Positions 38,701-48,750 of a stretch of 64,000 bases of DNA are shown here, piece after piece. Within the stretch, counting starts at the first letter, position 1. Every line of letters starts with the position of its first letter. The position numbers and the translations under genes were made by a program. Origin of the DNA: Prunus persica (taxonomy: Eukaryota > Streptophyta > Magnoliopsida > Rosales > Rosaceae); assembly GCF_000346465.2 (NCBI RefSeq), contig NC_034015.1:16351507-16415506 (forward strand). Reading direction: 5' to 3'. The notes beneath the pieces were generated by a model. That model was not told the DNA's origin and did not search any database. It saw only the letters and a list, made by a program, of their open reading frames with translations.

Positions 38701-38868
38701 TAAATTTCTCACTGAAATCAGGATCAATCCCCATTGAACCGGACACAATTTGGTGATTTTTTGGCCTCACCTTTCACCGCCATATATTCACTGCCTCATC
38801 CTCGGTTATGTTGTGTGTTTTCGTGCATAAATAGCAACCAGCAGAAATTCCTACGAGGTACGCAAAAC

Positions 38869-39551
38869 ATGATTCATGCAATAAGATCACTCAGAACCCA
38901 ATCGCCCTCAAACTTGGTCCAAAAAGCTTCCGGGGTCCGATTTAGGCAGAACGCAACTATTTCTACTGATCCAGATACTAAACATAACATGGACAAGACA
39001 CAAAACCCTAACCAGCAGAAAACTGGGTTAGTCTACACATTTCTTATTGTTATCTCATATGTTAAACTTCTCGATTTTTTGGTTTTTGTACACTACTCGG
39101 TGCATTGTCAATATTCAATCGGTATTTCCCACATCACACGAGAATATCGACAATATATCAAATACGGTATATAATCAACTGTTTATGATGATTGATACGG
39201 ATATTCAAATGATATTTCTCACATCAAATGTATAAATCAATTGACTTGTTGTGTAAGTTTGATTCGTTGATTCATAATAAGGGATTAGTATTACTAATTT
39301 GGGTACTACATTTTGTTTGTTGTATATTCATTAGAGATGCGATGTCTCATTCATTTGGGGAAGGGTATGCGACTAGGTCCGATGAGGAAGGATTTGGAGG
39401 GGTATTTTCAGGAAACCAGTCTCTACCGAAGACACAGCAGGATCAGCTGATCCATGAAAACCACCCTGCGTATGACAAGACGCAGGGAAGCGAAGTGAAG
39501 GAGAAGGAGAAAGGACGACACCAAACCCAGGCCAATGCATCAACAAACTAA
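38869..39551 (+). CDS. Small hydrophilic protein with mitochondrial-type N-terminus, paralog 2 (possible LEA-like)
   Basis: Two exons, 38869-39026 and 39335-39551, give 375 nt, 124 aa. The donor is gg|gttag and the acceptor ttag|agatg. ATG 38,869 is chosen because MIHAIRSLRTQS aligns with MINAFKTFRTQS of the upstream paralog; an in-frame upstream ATG at 38,734 lies before the TATA-like element and is unlikely to be used. Seen: KASGVRF, HNMDK, SHSFGEGYATRSDEEGFGG, ENHPAYDKTQGSEV and a QEKEK-type charged tail. Intron phase and position match paralog 1, so the genes arose by tandem duplication. The role is unknown; a protective mitochondrial or seed protein is inferred from composition and promoter only. 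Confidence 0.78.
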
Positions 39552-41269
39552 TGAAGGTGCCCGCGAGCGGATTGATCTGTGTGGATTCGGTGGCCTTTCT
39601 ATATAATTCCTTTTCATTTTGCAAATTATTTTTAATTTAATTTGTTGGTTATATGTTAATACTTGGAAAGGCTTTAAAGTTCGTAATAATTTCATTCATT
39701 TATCGAAATTATCGTTGGATTAAAGTTTTCTTTTAATTGATCATTTGCTTCAATCTGCATTTGGATTTTGTAATAATTTGCACGTAGAGTTCATGGTTCC
39801 TAAATTTAAAAAAAGAAAAGAAATTACTATTAAAAAAGGAGGCCAGTATAATTCGAAGGCAAAATCCAAACGGAACACAAGCTCAAGACCACCACTACAA
39901 TCCTAACCCAAAAGCCTAATGTAAGAGTAAAAAAAAAAGCTTTTATGAAGGATTTTGTTGATATCTTTTGGCCCGAAAAATGATTATGTTAGAATTACGA
40001 TAGAGAATCAAAAGTTCGATGAACTTCGTAGGTAAGTGAAATGTAAATCATGCATTATGATAGAGAAATGTCAGAGCCATATAAGGATTATAAACAAATT
40101 CAAAATAACCTCATGCCTAGAATCCCTCATTGTATATTCGTAAACCTTCTTTTGTGAGTTACCATGTGAGGAGAACGATAGAAAGAAGAAGTATACACTT
40201 AATTATATGTAAGTTTTTTTCGAAAGAGAAGGAGGGATAGTCCTACGTCAAGGTTAACCTAGACTATATCCTAAAGTGACTTATTATTTTTAGCCTAAAA
40301 TAATACCCCAGCCTTCCCTTGCAAGCCCCATACACTCATCCCACATAAACAAAATCTCATTAACTAACTCCACAAGAAGTCTTACCAACAAAAAAAAAGG
40401 GAAAAACAAAATTAACCCACATGTGACAACACCGTCCCAACCAAATAAAATCCTATTAACAAACCTATGTTATTCTTGAAGAGTTAATTATAGCAAACTA
40501 AGGTAATCTTCAATTCTTCATTTCCTTTTCTTCTCCAAATGTGTGGATGTTGAACTTTTGGAGATTGTTTAGGGTTTATAAAGTATCAATGAGGAATTTA
40601 CAATTAAGAATTGTGAATTATCAAACAAGACGTGTAATTGATTTTGGTGTTCTTGCTTGCTTGTATGAATTATCAATTGAAGATTTAGTTGATCTATATA
40701 TTTACATCTATATATTATTCAATAGGTTATACTTTATAGTGTTGAATCAATATCGAAATGTTAAGAGATCATAGACTCTTAGATATCAAGATTTGCAATT
40801 AATTTGGGTGTTCTTGCTTGCTTGCATGTTTATTTATTGTTTTTTGTTTCCTTACATGTACTAGATGCATTTTGAGGGGGGAGGCTCATTATGTTCCCCC
40901 TGAATATTTTTTTGTTATCAATAAAATTCACTTGTACAGTCAAATTTTCTATCAATTTAGCATATTTGTACATATAAAATAAACATAGCCCACACTATTT
41001 TAAAATTCTGAATCCGTTCCCAGAGGAGGATATGTGAGAAAGGAATTCAAAACTATATTGAGAAAATGGATGGTTTATTTTATTTTTCTTTTTCTTCCTC
41101 ACATTTTTATTTTAAATATCTTATGAGGTCAATACTTACGTATAGTCATTGGAGGCACCCCATCCCTTAGTGATTAAATAATTTTCACTACACACATGTC
41201 CCCTTTCCCCCATGTGGCACCCCGGTTCAAAATCATAGCCGTGCAATCCTAAGGAAACCCGCTAATATA
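39552..41269. other. Intergenic DNA
   Basis: No gene is supported. The word tggtgttcttgcttgcttg occurs at 40,643 and in similar form at 40,805. The 3' end of the upstream small gene probably lies within the first 200 bp. Confidence 0.5.
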
Positions 41270-41672
41270 TAATCCCGATTTAAATTATTCCGGACCGGTA
41301 ATATCGAGCATGACCCGTTGCAAACGTCGAATAATCTAGAATAAAAGATAACAAATTGGCGCGACAGAAAACTAATTGTAGTAAAAAGCTGGTAAGGTAG
41401 TAAATTCGCGCGAGAGAAACCTAATTATAGTAAGAAACCTGATAAGGACGTGAATCCGATTCCCAGACAAAAACGGTAACGTGTTGTATAATAAATTCAA
41501 AAAAGGAAAGTGCTTACGAAAAACGCAAAGGTTTACTTTTCTCTGTCTCCAGCGCATCGGAGACGTGTACAAGTGGACCACCGCCGAATCCACCAAACCA
41601 TGCGATTTCGTATTAGCCGTCGATCTTAAATATTAGAAATCAATCGCAACCGTACATCCGCTTTTATCCTAT

Positions 41673-41680
41673 TATAAAAG
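41673..41680 (+). promoter_or_regulatory. TATA box of non-coding unit 1
   Basis: TATAAAAG is conserved with 45,514-45,521 of unit 2, within a longer conserved promoter (ccgtcgatcttaaa about 50 bp upstream). The predicted start is near 41,705. Confidence 0.65.
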
Positions 41681-42348
41681 TACGTTAGGGTGTCTGGTTC
41701 TAAATCATTCAGCGCCTCAACGTTCTCTTTCTCTCTCCTCACGACTCTATGAGCCTCCTCGGTTCTTCTTCTCCTGCAGATCTGCTCTGCATGGATCGTT
41801 TTCTCTCTCTGGTTCTTTCAAATTCGCGTAGATCGCTTTGTTGTCTACGTGTTGATGGTGGTTTGATGTTGTGAGGATGGTTTGAGCTGATGTTGAATAG
41901 CTGGTTTGACCAGCTCGAGCTTGTACTCTGCGTTCTTCGATTCAGATTTACAGGTTCGTATATGTTTTTGCTTTGATTTACGTATCCAGATCTGCAATAA
42001 AGCTTCGGTGTTTATGCCTTCGTTTGAATTTTATAGATCTGTTACAAATTGAGTTTTTTGTGTTTCTGCTTCGCACAGTTGCTGATTCATGTATTTTCTT
42101 TTGTGTTCAAACAGAGATGGCGACGGAGCTCTTATGGAATTTCAAGAGGTTTCAAGCCCAACGGTTCTGAGCTGGATGCAGATCTGATGCTTATGGCTGC
42201 TGAAGCTGGACCAACAGATGTAATTGATATTCGATTCGATGGGCATATTTGTAATTTGAAGAGGGAAGCTGAAGTATTCGGGGGTTTGGGTGTGGTTGAA
42301 TTCCGGATGTATAAGATATCGGGACGAAAGGCTCGGTGGAAGGGCTGA

Positions 42349-42410
42349 GTCCTGGACCGATCTTTGTCATCCGACCTTTGCCATGACAGGTGCGCTTGCA
42401 TGGCAGGTCA
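42349..42410 (+). other. 62-nt block identical in both units, with alternative hairpins
   Basis: All 62 bases equal those at 46,171-46,232, while the flanks are diverged. Inside, TGTCAT (42,365) can pair with ATGACA (42,383). Alternatively GACCTTTGCCATG (42,373) can pair with GCATGGCAGGTC (42,398), an 11-bp stem with a 2-nt bulge. The two pairings share bases, so they exclude each other. ATGACAGGT and ATGGCAGGT are also a direct repeat. Confidence 0.75.
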
Positions 42411-42451
42411 TAAAAATACCTCAATAAAAAAACAAACGATTTTTTGGTTTT

Positions 42452-42491
42452 GAGGGGAGACAGCATGGGGGTTTGCCCAGGGTCTCCCCTC
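42452..42491 (+). other. G/C-rich hairpin in non-coding unit 1
   Basis: GAGGGGAGAC and GTCTCCCCTC form a perfect 10-bp stem. TGGG and CCCA can pair inside it. The counterpart at 46,275-46,316 keeps the stem (GAGGGGAGA with TCTCTCCCTC, one bulge) despite base changes. An AATAAA lies just upstream in both units (42,422 / 46,245 region). Confidence 0.65.
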
Positions 42492-44479
42492 TGGTGTGTG
42501 TGCGCTCTGTGTCCTCCTTTCTCTTTGTTCTCTGTTTTTTTTGTTGCTCTCTTCTCCATGCACACCAGTCGAGCACGGATCGTGGACATCGACAACAACG
42601 AAATCTCGCGCCTAAAGGTATTATCTGCCCAAGTCTATATTCTTTTAGTTAATATTCATCATGGTACCCAGATCTGCAAATTTCACACCAAATTCACACG
42701 AACACCTATCTAAACATGGTACTTAAATCTGCAGCTACACGATTAATTAGTTTTATGCGGTTTTATTTATCTTAATTAACAAGGGATTAAGCTTATTGGG
42801 TTATATTAAGCATAACTGGGGACTTGATAGGGCTTGGTAATAATTTTTGTTTACAGTTTGGTAATTGTGGATTTCTTCAAACTACCCCACTGATTTTGAA
42901 GGTAATCGGGTTCGAGTTTACATGGCTATATCGATGTAGGATACTAGTTACATAGTATTAACAGCAAACCGAGTATTTTGAACCATTATAACCTCAAAGT
43001 ATACACCCGTATTTTACTAAATCCAATACTAATATTTTTGGTAAGTTCCGTGTACTGATATTCATTTATTATTCTAAAATACTGTAAATCAGAAGTAGTG
43101 GTATGCTCGTCCAGATCCCAAATCCCTCATCCTACCATGCCACTCATTTAAAATGCCTTGCGTTACGTATTTCGTCACAGATTCCCAACACCTTTGCAAC
43201 ATTTATAATTACTTATGTTACTGCAGCTAATTACATGAGTTGAAATGAAATTTTATGGTGTCTCGTGAGCTATTTTAAATAATTATTCATTATAATCTGG
43301 ATTACAGTTTATGGTATGTTATATCTTGGGATCTCAAAAGATATGGATCCCCTGTAATATTCTGTAATTTTATATCATTTGGCTCCTTTTTCGTTGAGCC
43401 GTGGATTGTATTCCCAGTAGTTTGTTCTTAGGAGTGACTACTGGAAGCTTTCTTCGCTCTGGAGATTGAACAAGACTTCTACCGGATTGAAGCAGTGAGG
43501 TCGTGGGAAGGTCCAAGTCGTCTGTTGTATGCACTCTCGTTCTGGAGATTATAAGGTGAAAAATGACTGTACACCTGAAGGTTCAATTTCTTATGGCTTT
43601 GGAAGTTATTCGAAGCCTTGATTAGCAGTGTCCTACATTTTATTTCACCTTCAAGTTATTGAAGTCATTACTATCAGCGTTTTCAATTATTTGACCTCAT
43701 TATGTATATTTCAATTTCATGATTTGTTCTGTTGAATTTATGCTATTATGATGATGTCTTCGGTCGAATAATGAATTACTTCTGTTAATCTAAATCATTG
43801 AATCTCAATTGTGTTTGTGGATTGTGCATATGGATGACTTATTATTGAGATGAAAAATTTAGGATCATGCAGAATGGTGGATGGGATTTGAGGACATGTT
43901 TTGGTTTGAAAATGCAGGAATGGTTCTTTTGATTTTATTAACTTTATTTTGAGAACTGCATGTAATTATGTGTGTAGGTTATGTGGGATCTTCAGTAGTT
44001 GTGGTGTAGTATCCATCTTCTCATATTAGTAGACTCTGGAATGTTGTTTTATATGAAAAAAACACTTTATTCTTATAATTTCAAATCAGGAGGAGACTGT
44101 TCCATGTTATAAGTCGATGTTCATTTGTGGTTTTTGAAGAAAGGCTCTATATTGGGTTCCCTATTCGAACCAGTAATTTTATTCTTCCAAGTGTCTCACC
44201 GCGGTTTTTTGTGAATTGCTGGGTATTTTTTGAACTTTGTTTCGTAAAAATTTGTTAAGAGTTGACGAGGAGAATGAAAACAGAGCTGTTTTAGATTGGA
44301 AAACATGTTAAACCCGTAAGAAACCCAGTAAACCTAATTTCCACAATCTAGTCTCTTGGTGATGACCTGTGACTCTCGTCGTAAAACGTAAGCCATATTG
44401 GAACGGTGAGTTTCTGGTTTGGCGATGTGATTTTACCCGTTATAGTGGAAGATGCATAGATGTGGGTAATTTGAGATCA

Positions 44480-44562
44480 AGGTCTGTAAGCTCAAAAATG
44501 GTAGAGCGCTCGGGTCCATAGTTGGGCTTTGGGAGGATGGTGGTTCGAATCCACCCAGATCT
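44480..44562 (+). ncRNA. tRNA-like structure, copy 1 (83 nt)
   Basis: AGGTCTG pairs with CAGATCT as a 7-bp acceptor-like stem. GCTC/GAGC forms a D-like stem around AAAAATGGTA. GGTGG-TTCGAAT-CCACC is a proper T arm with a B box. The anticodon arm is replaced by an extended 27-nt hairpin (CTC...GTCCA-TAGT-TGGGC...GAG) with no usable 7-nt anticodon loop, and one extra A follows position 9. No T-run terminator follows within 25 nt. It is therefore tRNA-like rather than a working tRNA. Confidence 0.6.
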
Positions 44563-45513
44563 ACAATAACAATACCATTTAATAATGAACACATTACTTT
44601 TTATGATCAAACTATGACTTGGTGTGCCATCATCGTTCATGTGTTGTTGGTTTTATGTTTTCATTACTCTTTAACCTCATATAGCTGTCAGGCAACCAAA
44701 AAAGCCCAAGGCCGGCAGCAACAGCAAACAACTGGCGGCAAAGTAGAACAAGGACCGAGGCAGGCAGCCGAAGCTGAGAGACAAAACGACACAGCCAAAA
44801 GCGAGCCAAGCAAGCAACAGTAGGCACCCATAATCTAATTATTATTAACGATAAATGTCGGGTCATTGTCTCCTGACTAATACATGATTAGTGACATACC
44901 TTTCCATTGAAGGAATCTTGAGGACTATGTAGATATTTATTTGTGTTTGATTTTAATGTCGCTTGCATAAAAAAAAATTTGTTTTACGTTAAAGAAACCT
45001 AGTATGATTTTGTTCTTCATTTTATGTATCTAAATCTAAAGGTTGTGACCTATGAAATTTGATGTTAATGCGTGCAACTAGACCGGGGATGCCCTATTTG
45101 AATACTAGTTATATGGTTTTATGTCGGTTACCGATTTGTTAAAGGAAAAAAGAATAAGTTGGGCCTAAAACACCAGCCCAATTCTCGTTTTTCCGGGCCG
45201 TAGTCTCTTTATCTTTTTTCTTAGGTCCGGCCCGGTTAAAATTATTCAAGGACTGTAATTTCGAGCTTGGGCTGTTCCAAATTCCGAAATGTCTAGAAGG
45301 AAATATAGTAATTGGCGCGAGGGAAACCTAATTATAGTTATGACCCAGCTGTCAAGGCGGCAAAATTAACGTGTCGTGGTTGATACGGTCAAAAACAGTA
45401 ACGTGGAAAATTATACCACCGCTCTAACCACCCACCCACCCACGTTATAACATTCCAGCCGTCGATCTTAAAGATAAGGGCGCAATCGCAGCCGTCCATC
45501 GCATTTATACTAT

Positions 45514-45521
45514 TATAAAAG
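45514..45521 (+). promoter_or_regulatory. TATA box of non-coding unit 2
   Basis: TATAAAAG sits at the same place as in unit 1, with the predicted start near 45,547. Confidence 0.65.
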
Positions 45522-46170
45522 TAGGTTAGGTTTGGTTGGATCCAAACCATTCAACGTCTCAACGTTATCTCTCTCCTCTTTCTCTTCACATCTCTATGCG
45601 CCTCAATGGTTCTTCTCCTGCAGATCTGTTCTGCAAGGATTGTTTTCTCTTACTTTGTGTCGGATTCGCGTAGGTCTTATCGAGATCTACGTTTTCATGG
45701 TGATTTGAGGCTGTGAAGATGTTTTGAGCTGCTGGTTCATAGCTGGTTTTACCAGCTCGAGCTCGTCTTCTTCGTGCTTTGGCTCAGATTTACAGGTTCG
45801 TCTATGTTTTTTATTCTTTTAACTTATCTAGATTTCGAAGAAGGCTATACTGTTTATGCTTTCGTTTAAATTGTTAGATTTGCTAGAATTCAGCTCAACA
45901 GTTTCTGCTTCATGCAGGTTTTGATTGATGATGATGGAGTTCATAGCAAGTCGTCGGAGATTCCAAGATTTGACCGTTTTGTGCCAAATCCGACGTCGTT
46001 TCAGCTGCAGATCTGGTTCTTCTGGAGTCTAGCGTATGTTTATTCGATATTCGAATTGAATAATTGTAATTTGATGATCGGGAAGGTCAAAGCTGGGGTG
46101 TTTAGGGATGATTGGGTTGTGCAACGGATGTATAAGATGTCGGGACGAAAGGCTCAGAGGGAGGGTCTGT

Positions 46171-46232
46171 GTCCTGGACCGATCTTTGTCATCCGACCTT
46201 TGCCATGACAGGTGCGCTTGCATGGCAGGTCA
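46171..46232 (+). other. 62-nt identical block, copy 2
   Basis: Identical to 42,349-42,410, including the mutually exclusive pairings described there. Confidence 0.75.
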
Positions 46233-46274
46233 CAAAAATACCTTAATAAAAAAACAGAAACGATTTTTTGGTTT

Positions 46275-46316
46275 GGAGGGGAGATTGCATGGGGTTTTGC
46301 CCAGGGTCTCTCCCTC
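46275..46316 (+). other. G/C-rich hairpin in non-coding unit 2
   Basis: GAGGGGAGA can pair with TCTCTCCCTC with one bulge, and TGGGG with CCCA inside. Counterpart of 42,452-42,491. Confidence 0.6.
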
Positions 46317-47400
46317 TGTTGTGTGGTGTGTGATCTGTGTCGTCCTCTCTTTACTCTGTTTTATTTTTCGCTCTCCTGCTCATCCAAGCATGCTAGATCG
46401 TGGACAGCAACGACGACCAAATCTCAGCCGCCCAAGGTATTATCTGCCCAATTCTATTTCAATTGATATGCATCCATCTAATTCTAGTACTGAAATCTGC
46501 CACTTGCACAGCCAACTCACGATCATTATTTAAATTGACATTCATCTAATTTAATCATGACTAATTCACAACCCTCATGTACAATTAATTAGTCTTATGC
46601 TCGTAGTTATGGCGCTGCTTTGAATTGACATTGGATTAAGCTTTTTATTATTATTGTGTATAATCCGATATATTTGGTAACCTAAAATTTATTATATAGA
46701 GTAATGTTTTCTAGATAAATGGGTTTCAAGTTTCTGCAACCATAGAAAAAATAATTTTTTTTGTAATTATGAAACATATGAAAATGTGGAATTATGAAAC
46801 AGAAATTTGGACTTAAAAGTCTTTTGAATTGTTTGGTAATTTGGCTAATCATAATATTGTGGGGAAGTTTCATTTTGTTTACAGTAATCCATTTTTATAT
46901 GCTATCATGTGCTATAAAACAAGGTCCTATGCGCGCCCAAATCTCACATCCCCACCATTCACTTATTCAATTCATCATGCAATATTTCGCAATCCATACT
47001 TATAAAACCAAATGCCAATACATCTGCTCCAATTCTTGTCTTTATTTTACTACAATTCTTGTTTGAGCTGAAATGAGATTGTGTGGTGGTTGAGTTTTCC
47101 TATTTATAATTTTATGGGTATGCACTTTAAATTGTGGTATATTCTGGGATCTCAAAATTTATAGATCCTTTGTAATAATATGTAATTATACTTGCTTTTG
47201 GCTGATATTGCCTCTAGCAATGGATTGTATTCCCATTATAGATGGTTTGTAGGAGTATGGCTGCTGGAAGCAATTTCCTCAATGAAGCCTGAATGTTTCT
47301 ACTCGTTTATAAACCAATCAAGACTCTTCTCAATTACAAGCTGTTTGGTCGCGGGAAGGTTCAAGTTTTGTTAGTCTGCAATCACTTTCTGGAAATCTTG

Positions 47401-47550
47401 AGGTGAAAATTGAATTGAGTTGAGCTTCGCATTGCCTTTGTTTTTAGACTTATTGCTATTATTCAGAAGTACTTTACTTGAGGTGAAAATTGAATTTGAG
47501 TTGAGCTTCGAATTGCCTTTGTTTTTAAAGTTATTACTATTATTCAGAAT
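47401..47550 (+). repeat. Tandem duplication, two units with an 80-bp period
   Basis: aggtgaaaattgaattgagt at 47,401 recurs as aggtgaaaattgaatttgag at 47,481, and similarity continues through cattgcctttgtttt and attattcaga. It is absent from unit 1, so it arose after the 4-kb duplication. Confidence 0.75.
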
Positions 47551-48667
47551 ATAGTTGTCCTTCATTAATCGAGTTATTTCAAGGATTATTTCAAATGTTT
47601 ATATTGATTCATGTTAGTAGTTTTATCTGCCCATGACCTCAAATCTTTTGTTCAATTGAATTAGATGAATTATGTATACATCTTTGATTGTACTAAATAT
47701 ATGTTCTCTGTCTATTTTGTGTAGATCTTATTTTTGTATGCTGTTGTGTTTCATGTGCTTGTTTAATTGTTAAAGATGGATGCAATCAGAATTATAGTGT
47801 AGGTGGTGGGCGTGGCAGAGGTTGTAGAGAGGAGGTTGGGATGGATTAGGATTGCAGTAGTTGGGCTGGAAAAGATGAGTTGAAGGTATGAGTAGTTGAG
47901 TCTTTTGAGTTGGGTCATCTTGCATTCATTTGTCCGAGTCGCTAAATAAATTTGGTATTGTTTCAATAACCAACTATAGTTTCATAGACCTCGTGCGAAT
48001 ATATGCTACAATGAAATAATACTGGTTTCAGGACGTCCAAAAGAGCGGTTGTGTGATTTGTCTGTGTTGCTTTGTAAAGCGAGACCAGCGAATTTATCAT
48101 CAAGTTGAATCTTTTTTTGACTTCTGAGTTCAACTGAGTGTTGCACCGGTTCGTAATATTCTAGATGTGAAAAACTCTTTACTTTCTGGAATTTTCTTCT
48201 TGGTCTCTTGTTTCTCTGAAATTGGTTTTGGAAAGTTTGGTGAAATATTTTGATCAAATCGATCGTTGGGAAGATGATACTGAACCTGTTTTTAATGCAG
48301 TTTCGGCGAGAGCATTGTTGTTTAAAACCCCAATTATTTTTTGGGGTGGGGCGTTATTCAGTAAGTACATAAGTTCTCCAAAGAGTATACAAATGAAGGA
48401 TTGGTTATATATATTTCTAATATTGGTTTTATACTCTTAAACCGCATCTAAGAGGTTATTAACACACTTAATGAATGCAATTTAATGTAATTTAACAATC
48501 AAGATTAGAAGTATGTAAAGAAATTCTGAACGAAAGTTAGTTACTAAAAATATGTACGAGGATTTGCTTTGTCTTTAGAATCCTAAGATTTGTTCAGGGT
48601 TGTTTACGGCTGTTGAATTTATCGGTCTAGTTCAACGCGGGCCCGATATAAATCACGTGAAATCAAA

Positions 48668-48750
48668 AGGTCTGTAGCTCAAAAATGGTAGAGCGCTCAA
48701 AGTCCTTATTGGGCTTTTGAGAGGTTGGTGGTTCAAATCCACCCAGATCT
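48668..48750 (+). ncRNA. tRNA-like structure, copy 2 (83 nt)
   Basis: The acceptor-like stem AGGTCTG/CAGATCT is followed by TA, D-like GCTC/GAGC around AAAAATGGTA, and T arm GGTGG-TTCAAAT-CCACC. The anticodon arm is an extended hairpin: CTCAAA, then GTCC-TTATT-GGGC, then TTTTGAG. TTTT at 48,756-48,759 could end Pol III transcription. Relative to copy 1, the arms stay paired although several bases differ, but no anticodon can be assigned. Confidence 0.6.

Larger units (their letters stand above)
41705..44570 (+). ncRNA. Putative spliced long non-coding RNA, copy 1
   Basis: Predicted parts: exon 1 about 41,705-41,953, ending ttacag|gttcgt; a leader intron to caaacag at 42,114; exon 2 42,115-42,617, ending cctaaag|gtattatc; and an exon-like conserved segment about 43,422-43,552, ending ttataag|gtgaaa. 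Splice-site words and exon-like parts are better conserved with copy 2 than the introns. Short frames are not conserved: the ATG at 42,118 gives 17 codons with no counterpart, and the shared MYK(I/M)SGRKA frame stops at different places. Hence I call it non-coding. The transcript itself is inferred, and its 3' end and the inclusion of the tRNA-like fold at 44,480 are uncertain. Confidence 0.5.
41270..45224 (+). repeat. Segmental tandem duplication, unit 1 (about 4 kb)
   Basis: Unit 1 matches unit 2 (45,225 to about 49,200) in the same order over its whole length. Matched parts are the promoter (ttggcgcga, gaaacctaattatagt), ccgtcgatcttaaa (41,617 / 45,459), TATAAAAG (41,673 / 45,514), the leader exon and donor ttacag|gttcgt, and the 62-nt identical block (42,349 / 46,171). 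They continue with a hairpin (42,452 / 46,275), a donor aag|gtattatctgccca, an exon-like segment near 43,400 / 47,215, and a tRNA-like fold (44,480 / 48,668). Offsets drift from about 3,840 to 4,190 bp because of indels. Confidence 0.8.

Noticed and set aside
42132..42401. Minus-strand peptide MQAHLSWQRSDDKDRSRTQ shared with 46,029-46,223
   Set aside because: The identity simply mirrors the 62-nt identical DNA block. The peptides differ completely beyond it, so there is no sign of protein-level selection.
44480..44562. Functional tRNA gene
   Set aside because: There is no 7-nt anticodon loop, an extra base follows position 9, and no terminator follows, so I describe it as tRNA-like only.
44614..44823. 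69-codon Gln-rich frame with a hydrophobic start
   Set aside because: No splice context, no family resemblance and no counterpart in the duplicated unit.
45912..46208. 98-codon frame in the second non-coding unit as a protein gene
   Set aside because: The equivalent frame in unit 1 is broken and differs except around MYK.SGRKA, so coding is not supported.
41270..46436. Two LTRs flanking a non-autonomous retrotransposon
   Set aside because: The 41.3-42.6 and 45.2-46.4 kb segments look like an LTR pair at first. However, similarity continues through the following 2 kb in both copies up to the tRNA-like folds, so the whole unit is duplicated in tandem. No primer-binding site or polypurine tract was seen.
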